From Pantoea cypripedii (GTDB lineage: Bacteria; Pseudomonadota; Gammaproteobacteria; Enterobacterales; Enterobacteriaceae), in contig NZ_CP024769.1 of NCBI RefSeq assembly GCF_011395035.1, forward strand, positions 609,351 to 673,350: a stretch of DNA of 64,000 nt, read 5' to 3'. The translations under genes were made by a program, and so were the position numbers. Of this stretch, positions 25,314 to 34,583 are shown piece by piece. How positions within the stretch are numbered: position 1 is the stretch's first letter; each line of letters begins with the position of its first letter. Below the pieces are notes generated by a model that did no database searches, had not been told where the DNA came from, and was given only the letters and a program-made list of their open reading frames with translations.

Positions 25314-28031
25314 CTGGGTTTTCACCCTACGCCATGATCGCGTCAGACGTTTTTCGATCTCCACCACGATAAAGATGGCGATACTGACAATCAGCGAGAT
25401 AAACCAGTAATTAATCGGTAACGGACGGGTGCCGAACAACGTATTCATCAGCGGGATATAAATGATGATCGCCTGAAGCACGATCAGCACGACTGTCACC
25501 AGCCAGATGCCTTTGTTCTTCATCAGACCGCTGTCGAGGGAGAAGCCTTCCGAATTACGGCAGTTGATCATGTAAGCCCACTGCGCCGTCACCAGCATTT
25601 GCAGCAGCACCGTGCGGATAAATTCCGGACTATAGCCGCGCGGCTGTAGCCAGGCTTCGAGTACAAAGGCGCTGATGGAAATTAACAAGCCGACGAAAAC
25701 CACGCGCCAGATGGCATAGCCATCCATCACATGCGCCTTCACATTACGCGGCGGGCGGCGCATCGCGTTGGCTTCTGCCGGTTCGAATGCCAGCCCAAAT
25801 GACAGCGTGGCGGAAGTGGCCATGTTCATCCACAGAATCTGTACCGGCGTAAGCGGCAACAGATTCCCCATCAGGATGGCGATAATGATCAGCAAACCCT
25901 GCGCCAGGTTGGTCGGCATGATAAACAGGATAGTTTTCTTCAGGTTGTCATAAACCCGCCGCCCTTCTTTCACCGCTGCGGCAATGGTGGCGAAGTTGTC
26001 ATCGGCCAGGATCATATCCGCCGACTCTTTCGTCACCTCGGTGCCCTTGATCCCCATGGCGATACCGACGTTGGCTTGCTTCAGCGCCGGAGCATCGTTC
26101 ACACCGTCACCGGTCATACCGACAATTTCGCCGCTGGATTCCAGCGCTTTGACCAGCCGTAATTTATGTTCCGGGCTGGTACGGGCAAAGATGTCATAGG
26201 TTTTCGCCGCCTGCGCCAGTTCAGCGTCGTTCATATGCTCCAGTTCATAGCCAGTGACGGCTGATTTGCTGTTGCCAATGCCGAGCATCTGGCCGATAGC
26301 CATCGCGGTTTCCTGATGGTCGCCGGTGATCATTTTGACGCGAATGCCTGCCTGCTGGCAGTCGTGAATAGCCGAGATGGCCTCTGGCCGTGGTGGGTCC
26401 ATCATGCAACCCAGCCCCAGCAGTACCATGCCGTTGCTCAGTTCATCATGATCAAGCGAGGTGACTGGCTCTAACATCGGTTTCCACGCGGCGGCGACAG
26501 TACGTAACCCCTCACTGGCGTAAGTAGTGATCGCCGCTTCCCAGTAGGCGAGGTCCAGCGGCTCCACCCCATTGGGTGTCTGTTGCTGGTGACACAGCTT
26601 CAGGAGTACGTCCGGTGCGCCGGTCAACACAATGTAGGCTTGCCCGTCTGCGACACAACTTACCGACATATATTTATACAGTGAATCAAACGGCAGCTTG
26701 CTAATGACCTCAACCGATTTTTTCTCGGCAATGCCTTTTGCCGCCAGCACTTTCATCGCACCTTCGGTGGGGCCACCGACGATCACCCAGTGCCCACTGG
26801 CATCCTGTCGCAGCTGGCTTTCGTTACAGATATCAACCGCATGCAGAAATTGCTGGAACAACGGATCAGTTGCGGCATTCAGCCCACTGGCCCCTTCCTC
26901 TGCGACAATTTCGCCTTTCGGTTCATAGCTGTTGCCGTTGACGCGCCATTTGCTTTTTGCCAGCACCACCGCTTTGACCGTCATTTCATTCATGGTCAGG
27001 GTGCCGGTTTTGTCGGAGCAAATCACCGACATCGCCCCCAGCGTCTCAACGGTAGGTAATTTTCGGATAATCGCCTGGACCCGCGCCATCGACTGCACGC
27101 CAAGTGACAGGATGATCGAGATAATGGCCGGTAAACCTTCCGGCACCGCCGCCACCGCCAGGCTGATGACCGACAGCGCCAGCTCCGGGAACGGAATGTC
27201 ACGCAGGATGTAGCCGAAAATAAACAGCGCGACCATCATCAGCAGAATGATGAAAAATATCGCTTTGCCGAGTTTATCAATCTGGACCAGCAGCGGGGTT
27301 TTCACCTCTTTCACTGAACTGATCATCTCGTTGATATGCCCCAGCTCGGTGTCGCCTCCGCTGGCAACCACCACGCCCGCAGCGGTGCCGGAACTCACCG
27401 TTGTGCCTGAAAACGCGAGGTTAAGGCGATCGCCCAATGATTTTTCACCGGACAACACATCAACATTTTTAGACACAACGGTAGATTCGCCGGTAAGAAT
27501 CGCCTCCTCCACCCGCAGGTTATGCACGTCAAACAAACGCAAATCTGCCGGGATTTTATCGCCAGGGCGCAGCATCACCACATCACCCGGCACAATATCC
27601 TGAGTAGGTACCGTGATTTGTTTGCCGTCGCGCACCAGGATGGCTTCGCTGGCTAACATATTCTGGATACTTTTCAGCGATTTTTCGGCATTACTTTCCT
27701 GAATAAAGCCAATTAACGCATTGATCACTGCCACGCCGATAATGACAAAGGTATCCACCCAATGCCCCATCACCGCCGTGATAAGCGCGGCGGCAAACAG
27801 GATGTAAATCAATACATCTTTGAAATGTGCAATAAATTTCAGCAGCGCTGACTTCTCTGGTTTTTGTGGTAGCGCATTGGGGCCATATTTCCCCAGGCGC
27901 TCAGTGGCGGCGCTGGAAGATAAACCAGACGGCGAACTTGCTAAGTTTTGGAAAGTTTCCTCTGTAGTACACTGATACCAGGGCTGCTTGGATAAAACAG
28001 CACCCTTATCCTGACCTTGAACATTTTCCAT
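25302..28031 (-). CDS. P2-type cation-transporting ATPase
   Basis: 909-residue P-type ATPase with N-terminal cation-ATPase domain, actuator motif LTGES, phosphorylation site D340 in CSDKTGTLTMNE, hinge MTGDGVNDAPALKQA, and a C-terminal six-helix domain. Helix 4 contains AAVPEGLP, the PEGL form seen in P2A/P2C (Ca2+ or Na+ type) pumps rather than the CPC of heavy-metal pumps. It should export or exchange a cation such as Ca2+, Na+ or Mn2+; the ion is uncertain. AGGGGTCC precedes the ATG. Upstream and divergent lies a 35-codon membrane peptide gene. Confidence 0.9.
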   Translation of the reverse strand: MENVQGQDKGAVLSKQPWYQCTTEETFQNLASSPSGLSSSAATERLGKYGPNALPQKPEKSALLKFIAHFKDVLIYILFAAALITAVMGHWVDTFVIIGVAVINALIGFIQESNAEKSLKSIQNMLASEAILVRDGKQITVPTQDIVPGDVVMLRPGDKIPADLRLFDVHNLRVEEAILTGESTVVSKNVDVLSGEKSLGDRLNLAFSGTTVSSGTAAGVVVASGGDTELGHINEMISSVKEVKTPLLVQIDKLGKAIFFIILLMMVALFIFGYILRDIPFPELALSVISLAVAAVPEGLPAIISIILSLGVQSMARVQAIIRKLPTVETLGAMSVICSDKTGTLTMNEMTVKAVVLAKSKWRVNGNSYEPKGEIVAEEGASGLNAATDPLFQQFLHAVDICNESQLRQDASGHWVIVGGPTEGAMKVLAAKGIAEKKSVEVISKLPFDSLYKYMSVSCVADGQAYIVLTGAPDVLLKLCHQQQTPNGVEPLDLAYWEAAITTYASEGLRTVAAAWKPMLEPVTSLDHDELSNGMVLLGLGCMMDPPRPEAISAIHDCQQAGIRVKMITGDHQETAMAIGQMLGIGNSKSAVTGYELEHMNDAELAQAAKTYDIFARTSPEHKLRLVKALESSGEIVGMTGDGVNDAPALKQANVGIAMGIKGTEVTKESADMILADDNFATIAAAVKEGRRVYDNLKKTILFIMPTNLAQGLLIIIAILMGNLLPLTPVQILWMNMATSATLSFGLAFEPAEANAMRRPPRNVKAHVMDGYAIWRVVFVGLLISISAFVLEAWLQPRGYSPEFIRTVLLQMLVTAQWAYMINCRNSEGFSLDSGLMKNKGIWLVTVVLIVLQAIIIYIPLMNTLFGTRPLPINYWFISLIVSIAIFIVVEIEKRLTRSWRRVKTQSLT

Positions 28032-28285
28032 ATGGACCCCTAGCTATTAAGCTATTGTTAAAATGAGTTTTTCAACAAAACACACACAAACTGAGGTAAT
28101 TAGATTTTTAAGACACTGAACGACATCTTCGCCTGAAAAAAAATAATCCGGCTAATGATTTGAATGAGATAAATTAAATCTAATCTATATTATGAGAATG
28201 GCAATGTTAGCTTGCCTGTGCGTCCGGACTCTGGCTGTACGCGTCTCTTGTCAGCCTCCACGGCAGAGAGGAAAGGAAAATAATA

Positions 28286-28393
28286 ATGGAAATACAGATG
28301 GTTAAGTTAGTTTTTGGCTTCGTTATCATGGCTGTTGTCGCCACTACGCTGGTGGGGCTGCTAACCTGGTTCGTGGTATCGCATATCTCCTGA
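28286..28393 (+). CDS. Small single-pass membrane protein (35 residues)
   Basis: A short frame of 35 codons: MEIQMVKLVFGFVIMAVV then ATTLVGLLTWFVVSHIS. Nearly the whole chain is one hydrophobic segment of about 25 residues with a short polar N terminus. The start is preceded by GGAAAGGAAAATAATA, a good ribosome site, and the gene stands alone between divergent ATPase and efflux genes. Bacterial microproteins of this kind often bind larger membrane partners (KdpF, MgtS, CcoS are examples). The partner here is unknown; the neighbouring ATPase or RND pump are candidates by position only. Confidence 0.6.
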   Translation: MEIQMVKLVFGFVIMAVVATTLVGLLTWFVVSHIS

Positions 28394-28493
28394 TAGCATT
28401 TCTGAACTGCAACACAATTGTCGTAATGCTTAAAATTGTTCCTTGTTAACTGATTAATCCATGGCGCGGTATTTTCGGGATGAGGGAAAAATA

Positions 28494-29582
28494 ATGATAA
28501 AATACAAGCCAATGCTTTTTCTGCTTTGCTGTATTTTGATAACCGGTTGTGATGAAAAAAAAGAATCCCCGCCACCACAGCCTCGTGTGATTAAGGCGTT
28601 TACCATTGCCGCCGGCAATGCTTCCAATATTCGCATATTTCCAGCACGTATTCAGGCAGGTGATAACACCGACCTCGCTTTTAAACGCGCCGGGCAAATT
28701 ACCCAACTGGATTTACGTGATGGGATGGCGGTAAAAGCCAATCAAACCCTCGCGACGCTTAATGATACTGACGCGCGTCTGCGTGTGAAGGATCGGCAAA
28801 ATACCTTACAACTGGCAGAACGCCAGTATCAGCGCTTCCGTGCGCTTTCAAACCGCAGCGCTGTGTCGCAGGCCGATATGGATGTGCAGAAATCCAATCG
28901 TGATGCTGCCGCCACTGCGCTAAGAATCGCCCAGGAAGAGCTGCAATTTCTCACCCTGCGCGCGCCCTTTGATGGGGTGATCGCCAGAGTGCAGGTACGT
29001 AACCATCAGGTGGTGGCTGCGGGGCAACCCATTGCCTTGCTGACCCGCGCCGATGTGCTGGATGTGATATTCACTGTGCCGGAAAGTTTGTTTACCAGCC
29101 TCGATATCCAGAACGTCAGTTACCAGCCGGAGGTGCAATTTAATGCCTTGCCCGGCAGAACCTTCTCCGCCAGCTACAAAGAACACACCACGCAAACCGA
29201 TGCCGCGACTATGACCTGGCAAGTGGTGTTAACCATGCCACGTCCTGCTGATTTACCTAATGTGGCGGGGCTAAGTGGGTCGGTGCGGGTCCAGTTACAT
29301 AACCTGCCGAATGCGCCAGCGCAGTCACGCGTCGTGGTGCCCGGTGCTGCGGTGTTCAACCCGGATCGCAGCCCCACCAATCAGCCCCATGTATGGCTGA
29401 TTGTCGGCGAGGGCAATGATTTACACGTTAAAGATCAGCAAGTAGAAGTTGGCGATGTCAGTGCCGCAGGCGTCGAGATTATTTCCGGACTCAAACCTGG
29501 CGATCGTATCGTGTCAGCAGGCACCGGCGAGCTACGCGACGGCGAAGCCATCCGCATCTGGACCCGTGAGCGGGGGTTATAA
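28494..29582 (+). CDS. RND efflux periplasmic adaptor lipoprotein
   Basis: 362-residue membrane-fusion protein. A lipoprotein signal ends at ILITGC (C19), followed by barrel-sandwich/lipoyl halves (LDLRDGMAVKANQTLATLNDTDARL and LRAPFDGVIARVQVRNHQVVAAGQ) flanking a helical hairpin, then the beta-barrel and a C-terminal domain. It bridges the RND pump to an outer-membrane channel. The ATG at 28494 is supported by GAGGG seven bases upstream; the frame opens 11 codons earlier without a ribosome site. The stop overlaps the pump gene start by one base. No outer-membrane factor gene is linked. Confidence 0.9.
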   Translation: MIKYKPMLFLLCCILITGCDEKKESPPPQPRVIKAFTIAAGNASNIRIFPARIQAGDNTDLAFKRAGQITQLDLRDGMAVKANQTLATLNDTDARLRVKDRQNTLQLAERQYQRFRALSNRSAVSQADMDVQKSNRDAAATALRIAQEELQFLTLRAPFDGVIARVQVRNHQVVAAGQPIALLTRADVLDVIFTVPESLFTSLDIQNVSYQPEVQFNALPGRTFSASYKEHTTQTDAATMTWQVVLTMPRPADLPNVAGLSGSVRVQLHNLPNAPAQSRVVVPGAAVFNPDRSPTNQPHVWLIVGEGNDLHVKDQQVEVGDVSAAGVEIISGLKPGDRIVSAGTGELRDGEAIRIWTRERGL

Positions 29583-32500
29583 TGCGGATTTTAGACAACT
29601 TTATTAATAAACCCGTCCGCATCTGGATGGTCATTTTGCTGCTTGGCGTGGGCGGTATTTATGCGTTGCTCAACATCGGCCGACTCGAAGATCCCCTGTT
29701 CACCATTAAAGCTGCGGTGATTGTGACGCAGTATCCTGGCGCGTCGGCGCAGCAGGTGGAAGAGGAAGTGACGTTGCCGCTGGAGAACGCGCTACAGCGG
29801 CTGCCCTCACTCGACAACGTCACATCCATCTCCAGCAACGGCCTGTCGCAGATCACCGTTTCCATTCATACCAGCTACCTGGCCAATCAGCTGCCACAGA
29901 TCTGGGATGAACTCCGGCGGCGCGTGGGCGATGCCGCACTTCAGTTTCCACCGGGGGCACATACCCCGTTTGTGAATGACGATTTTGGCGACGTTTATGG
30001 CTATTTCTTTGTGATTTATGGCAAAGACTTCAGCAACGACGAGCTGCGCAATTACGCCGATCAACTGCGACGCGATCTGGTGCTGGTGCCAGGTGTGGCA
30101 AAAGTGGCAGTGGCCGGTGTGCAGCAGGAGCAAATCCGCATCGCCCTCTCCAGCGCGAAGATGAGCAGCTACGGCATTACCCCGGCGCGGGTGGCTGATT
30201 TGCTCAGCCGCAGCAACGTTGTCTCTAACGCCGGGAGTATCCGCCTTGACGGCGAATCCATCCGTTTCAACCCCACGGGCGAATTTCAATCGCTGGAAGA
30301 TTTAGCCAACCTGCCGATTTCGCGCCCCGGCACCACGCAAACCCTGCACCTGCACGACATCGCCACCTTGTCACATGGCGTCACCGACACCCCGGATAAT
30401 CTCTACCATGCCGATGGGCATGAGGCGCTGGCGATTGGCGTCTCCTTTGCCCCTGGCGTCAACGTGATTAACGTCGGTGATGCGTTGACGCAAAAGCTCG
30501 ACGCTTATCAGCAGGACAAACCGGCAGGCATTTCGCTGAAGGTGTTTTATAACCAGGCGCAGGAAGTGAAGCAGTCGGTAGATGGATTTATCCTTAACTT
30601 CCTGATGGCGCTGGCAATTGTCGTCGGTACGCTATTGATCTTTATGGGCGTGCGCAGCGGCATCGTCATCGCCGCCTCGCTGGCGTTTAACGTACTGGGT
30701 ACGTTGCTGGTGATGTATTTGTTCGGGCTGGAACTGCAACGCATCTCACTGGGTGCGTTAATCATCTCGCTCAGCATGCTGGTGGACAACGCCATTGTGG
30801 TGGTGGAAGGCATTAAGATCGATCAACAGCGCGGGAGACCGTTGCAGCAGGCCACCACGCAAATGATTCAACGCACGGCGCTGCCGTTACTGGGCGCGAC
30901 GGTGATTGCCATCATCGCGTTCGCCCCGATTGGCCTGTCCCAGGATTCAACCGGTGAATATTGTAAATCCCTGTTCCAGGTGCTGCTGATCTCCCTGCTG
31001 CTCAGCTGGATCACCGCGCTGACGCTCACGCCGGTGTTTATCAAATGGAGCGAAGCGCGGCGTAAAGAATTGCAGCTGCCACCGCAGGACGATCAATCCC
31101 CTTACCAGGGCATCGTGTTCCAGGTGTACCGCCGCACGCTGGCCGCATTGATCCGCGTGCGCTGGCTGACGATTACGGTGATGGTGGCCTGTCTGGCCGC
31201 GTCCCTGTATGGCTTTACCTTTGTTAAACAGAACTTTTTCCCCTCCTCCAATACGCCGATTTTTTTCACCGACCTTTGGCTACCCTACGGCACCGATATT
31301 AACCATACCGCCGCTACCGCAGCGCAAATTGAGCGTTTTATTAATCAGGAAGAGGGCGTCGCGGCAACCGTCACCACCATTGGGCAGGGCGCGATGCGCT
31401 TTACCCTGACGTATGATTCCACACGTCAGTACACCAACTATGCGCAAATCATGGTGCGGGTGAAGGATGGCCGCCAGCTGGAACGTATTGCCTTAGCCAC
31501 GGAACATTATATTCAGCAGCAATATCCGCAGGTGAACGAGCGCATCAAACGTATTCAGTTCGGCAGTGCCAGCGACAGCGCTATCGCCCTGCGCGTCATC
31601 GGTCCTGACCCCGATACGCTGCGCCAGATTGGCAGCCAGATTGATGGCATTTTCCAGGCCGATGGCACCACGTTCCCGGTGCGTAATGACTGGCAGGAAC
31701 GTAGCAAAGTTATCCGGCCACAATATTCGGCATTACGCGGGCAGGAGCTGGGTATCGATAAACGCGATATTGACCAGGCGTTACGCATGAATTTCAGCGG
31801 TGACGCGGTCGGTATCTTCCGCGATGGCTCGCGCCTGATCCCGGTCATGCTATTTCCGGAAGATGATGAACGTCAGAATATTGACCATATTGCCAATATC
31901 CAGCTGTGGAGCAATTCACTACAGCATTTTGTACCGCTCAGCAACGTGGTGTCTGATTTCCGTCTGGAGTGGGAAGACCCGTTGATTATGCGCCGTGACC
32001 GGATGCGCGTGTTAACGGTGCAGACTGATCCGGATCCGGCCCTCGGATTCACTGCGGCGCAGGTGGTGGCGCGGGTACAACCACAAATCGAACAGCTGAA
32101 GTTGCCTGCCGGTTATCGCCTGGAATGGGGAGGCGAGCTGGAAAGCTCACGCGAAGCGCAGAGTGGCTTGCTAAGTTCGCTGCCGATTGGCTTCCTGGTG
32201 ATGTTTGTCATCACCATCCTGATGTTCAATTCGCTGCGCGATGCGGTGGCAATCTGGATCACCGTCCCGCTGGCCTTAATCGGCGTCACCTGCGGCTTCC
32301 TGCTGACCGGTATTCCGTTTGGTTTTATGGCGCTGATTGGGTTGTTGAGTCTCTCGGGGATGCTGATCCGCAATGGCATTGTCTTGCTTGAGGAAACCCG
32401 CCAGTTCCGGCAACAGAAATCGCTCCAGGACGCGATTCTGGATGCGGCGACCTCACGTTTGCGACCGATCCTGCTGACGGCATTTACCACCGTACTGGGT

Positions 32501-32644
32501 CTGTTGCCGTTGTTGCGCGATGTCTTTTTCCAGAGCATGGCGGTGGTGATCATTTTCGGCCTGGGCTTCGCCACGGTGCTGACGTTGCTGGTGCTGCCGG
32601 TGCTGTATCGCTGTTTCCATGCAAAGGAAGCGGTTGATGAATAA
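29582..32644 (+). CDS. RND efflux permease (HAE-type)
   Basis: 1020-residue inner-membrane proton-driven pump of the AcrB/MexB superfamily. It has an N-terminal helix, two large periplasmic loops and two six-helix blocks; MLVDNAIVVVEGI in helix 4 carries the proton-relay acidic residue. The sequence is closest in style to the divergent subgroup of short HAE pumps whose adaptor is a lipoprotein (VexF/MexK-like), judged by eye. It shares an operon with the adaptor and with the following acyltransferase gene, whose start lies inside its last codons. Confidence 0.9.
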   Translation: MRILDNFINKPVRIWMVILLLGVGGIYALLNIGRLEDPLFTIKAAVIVTQYPGASAQQVEEEVTLPLENALQRLPSLDNVTSISSNGLSQITVSIHTSYLANQLPQIWDELRRRVGDAALQFPPGAHTPFVNDDFGDVYGYFFVIYGKDFSNDELRNYADQLRRDLVLVPGVAKVAVAGVQQEQIRIALSSAKMSSYGITPARVADLLSRSNVVSNAGSIRLDGESIRFNPTGEFQSLEDLANLPISRPGTTQTLHLHDIATLSHGVTDTPDNLYHADGHEALAIGVSFAPGVNVINVGDALTQKLDAYQQDKPAGISLKVFYNQAQEVKQSVDGFILNFLMALAIVVGTLLIFMGVRSGIVIAASLAFNVLGTLLVMYLFGLELQRISLGALIISLSMLVDNAIVVVEGIKIDQQRGRPLQQATTQMIQRTALPLLGATVIAIIAFAPIGLSQDSTGEYCKSLFQVLLISLLLSWITALTLTPVFIKWSEARRKELQLPPQDDQSPYQGIVFQVYRRTLAALIRVRWLTITVMVACLAASLYGFTFVKQNFFPSSNTPIFFTDLWLPYGTDINHTAATAAQIERFINQEEGVAATVTTIGQGAMRFTLTYDSTRQYTNYAQIMVRVKDGRQLERIALATEHYIQQQYPQVNERIKRIQFGSASDSAIALRVIGPDPDTLRQIGSQIDGIFQADGTTFPVRNDWQERSKVIRPQYSALRGQELGIDKRDIDQALRMNFSGDAVGIFRDGSRLIPVMLFPEDDERQNIDHIANIQLWSNSLQHFVPLSNVVSDFRLEWEDPLIMRRDRMRVLTVQTDPDPALGFTAAQVVARVQPQIEQLKLPAGYRLEWGGELESSREAQSGLLSSLPIGFLVMFVITILMFNSLRDAVAIWITVPLALIGVTCGFLLTGIPFGFMALIGLLSLSGMLIRNGIVLLEETRQFRQQKSLQDAILDAATSRLRPILLTAFTTVLGLLPLLRDVFFQSMAVVIIFGLGFATVLTLLVLPVLYRCFHAKEAVDE

Positions 32645-33602
32645 TACCGGGCTTAATCTGTTGAAAACGCTGGCCTGCATGACGGCGGTGTCTTTTTTCA
32701 CCCTGTATCAGAGCTATGATCGCTACAACTACAATTACAGCCTGGCCCTCAACATTCTGAGTTTTATTTCCACTATCGCCACGCCGCTCTACTTTTTACT
32801 GAGCGGCTATATCGATACCGGGCAGAAACATACCCCAAGCTGGCAGCTGGATAAGATTCGCCGCATTTTGTTGATTTTTCTCTTCTGGTTTACCTTTTTC
32901 TGGTTTGCCGGGGTGCAGAACAAAGGCTATCTGATTCAGCCGTGGTTTATGATTTCGCTGATTTTAATTTACGTGTCACACCCTTTGATTGACCGATTAA
33001 TGCTGTTTCCTGGCAGAACGGCAGCGATCATTTTTATCCTGTTACTGGCGGCATTTTTGTATGACATTCTGGCGGTGTTGTGGCCGGACAACCGGGCGTT
33101 TTCCCTGCCGCCGCAATACCGTATCTGGACCTGGGTGCTGTATTACCTCTCCGGCCGTCTGATGGCGCTACCGATCGTGAATCAGACGCTGCAATCGCTG
33201 CGGGTGGTGCGGCTCAGTCTGCTGTTGCTGCCTGTGGTTTATCTTTTTACCTGGCTGTATGAACGTTACTACTTCATCGCCCGTTTTATTTCTACCGGCA
33301 ATGATTTCGTCCTGACAGGCTCGCAGGTCTATTTTCTGGTGATCCTGATAGCGATCAGCGTTAACGCCATCACGCTACCTGCGCACTGGCAAAAGCTACC
33401 GACGCTGTTCGCCACTCTGGGTAAAACCATGACCGGTGTTTATATCCTGCATTATCTGGTGTTCAATATTCTGGCGTGGGCCATTAGCATCCGATCGGTG
33501 GTGGATAAGCTACTGGTGATTGCGCTGACGGTGGCGCTGGCGATGCTGATTTCGCTGGCAATGCTGCAAATTCCAGGCGTCAAAAAACTGATTAGTTTGT
33601 AG
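32637..33602 (+). CDS. Membrane acyltransferase family 3 protein
   Basis: 321-residue integral membrane protein with about ten hydrophobic helices, matching the acyltransferase-3 family (WecH/OafA-like), which O-acetylates glycans or other envelope molecules. Motifs near the N terminus (LNLLKTLACMTAV, then TPLYFLLSGY) match the conserved family regions, but the usual catalytic histidine near the start is not evident. The ATG overlaps the RND pump stop (ATGAATAA), so it is translationally coupled to the efflux operon, an unusual association. The substrate is unknown. Confidence 0.78.
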   Translation: MNNTGLNLLKTLACMTAVSFFTLYQSYDRYNYNYSLALNILSFISTIATPLYFLLSGYIDTGQKHTPSWQLDKIRRILLIFLFWFTFFWFAGVQNKGYLIQPWFMISLILIYVSHPLIDRLMLFPGRTAAIIFILLLAAFLYDILAVLWPDNRAFSLPPQYRIWTWVLYYLSGRLMALPIVNQTLQSLRVVRLSLLLLPVVYLFTWLYERYYFIARFISTGNDFVLTGSQVYFLVILIAISVNAITLPAHWQKLPTLFATLGKTMTGVYILHYLVFNILAWAISIRSVVDKLLVIALTVALAMLISLAMLQIPGVKKLISL

Positions 33603-33608
33603 CAGAGA

Positions 33609-33633
33609 TGGCTGGCGGCACGCCGCACAGCCA
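33609..33633. terminator. Hairpin between convergent acyltransferase and ybaA genes
   Basis: TGGCT-GGCGGC-AC-GCCGC-AC-AGCCA can fold into an imperfect GC-rich stem between the two convergent stop codons. No U-tract, so only a possible bidirectional terminator. Confidence 0.35.
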
Positions 33634-33644
33634 GAAGGGCCGCC

Positions 33645-33998
33645 TCATTCATCAAGCAACGGTGCGAAACCACCATAAATCATGCGCTTGCCATCAAAAG
33701 GCATATTTTCACCCATCTCTTTCATCCGTGGATCGGCCATCAGTTTTTTATTAGCCTCATCACGCACTTCTTTCGAAGGGTATTCAATCCAGCTAAATAC
33801 CACCGTTTCGTCCTCTTCCGCTTTAACTGCCATGCGGAAATCGGTGGTTTTTCCGTCCGGGACATCATCTGCCCAGCATTCTACGATGCGCGTCGCGCCA
33901 AATTCTTTGAATAAAGGCGCAGCTTTGGCCGCCATCGCCAGATAGGCCTCCTTGTTGTCTACCGGCACCGCCACAACAAATCCGTCAACATAGGACAT
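33645..33998 (-). CDS. ybaA: YbaA family protein (DUF1428)
   Basis: 117 residues, the same length as E. coli YbaA and very similar throughout (MSYVDGFVVAVPVDNKEAYL at the start, PFDGKRMIYGGF near the end). DUF1428 proteins have a dimeric ferredoxin-like fold; their biochemical role is not established. The ATG at 33998 is supported by GGAGG eight bases upstream, and the longer upstream reading frame is not homologous. Monocistronic. Confidence 0.92.
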   Translation of the reverse strand: MSYVDGFVVAVPVDNKEAYLAMAAKAAPLFKEFGATRIVECWADDVPDGKTTDFRMAVKAEEDETVVFSWIEYPSKEVRDEANKKLMADPRMKEMGENMPFDGKRMIYGGFAPLLDE

Positions 33999-34082
33999 AC
34001 ACAAATCCTCCGTCGTAACTGCGCGATCGGTGATGACCGCGAGGATCAGTTTACGTGAGCCAGGTAAACCGGATTTGCGTGA

Positions 34083-34160
34083 TGGGCCGCAAAACGACCA
34101 GGGAATATACCGATGATTAAGGGTAAAATCACAGCAGAATTTTATGAGGATTATCACTAA
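34083..34160 (+). pseudogene. Possible 3' remnant of a higB toxin gene
   Basis: The frame that ends one base into the higA ATG (TAATG) reads ...KITAEFYEDYH-stop. HigB toxins characteristically end in (V/N)YEDYH with this same overlap onto higA. Upstream the frame hits a stop after about 25 codons and the rest of the toxin cannot be found. The resemblance is short, so this is tentative. Confidence 0.35.
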
Positions 34161-34465
34161 TGAGTATGCATAACCCCCCACATGCTGGTGAGATTATCTC
34201 GGGCATTATGGAAGATCTTGATATTGGAGTCAGGGAGCTGGCACGAGCATTGGCTATCGCACCATCAACCGCTTCGCGTATGATTTCTGGTACTACGGCC
34301 ATCACGCCTGAAATGGCAATCAAACTAGCAGCGGTGCTGGGTAGTACCCCCGAGATGTGGTTGAAAATTCAGGCTGTTTATGACCTGGAACGGGCGAAAA
34401 AGACTGTCGATTTGTCTGTACTTAACACCAGCTATAAACCAAGTCCATTACACAAAGTCGGCTAA
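34160..34465 (+). CDS. HigA-family antitoxin, orphan
   Basis: 101-residue XRE-type DNA-binding antitoxin: NPPHAGEIISGIMEDLDIGVRELARAL is the family start, followed by the helix-turn-helix (APSTASRMISGTTAITPEMAIKLA) and the TPEMWLKIQAVYDL segment typical of HigA/VapI. HigA represses its own promoter and neutralises HigB. Here the normal partner gene is missing or reduced to a short remnant directly upstream, so the protein may now act only as a regulator. A weak hairpin (TGCCCG/CGGGCA, 34478-34495) follows. Confidence 0.87.
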   Translation: MSMHNPPHAGEIISGIMEDLDIGVRELARALAIAPSTASRMISGTTAITPEMAIKLAAVLGSTPEMWLKIQAVYDLERAKKTVDLSVLNTSYKPSPLHKVG

Positions 34466-34583
34466 TGAACTCAATCCTGCCCGTTCACGCGGGCATTCGC
34501 ATTTCACTTTCTACTCTCCAGTCCCTTTAACCTGCTCAATGCGTTAAACTTTCAGCCACCTTCGTTAAGACACACGGAATTTT

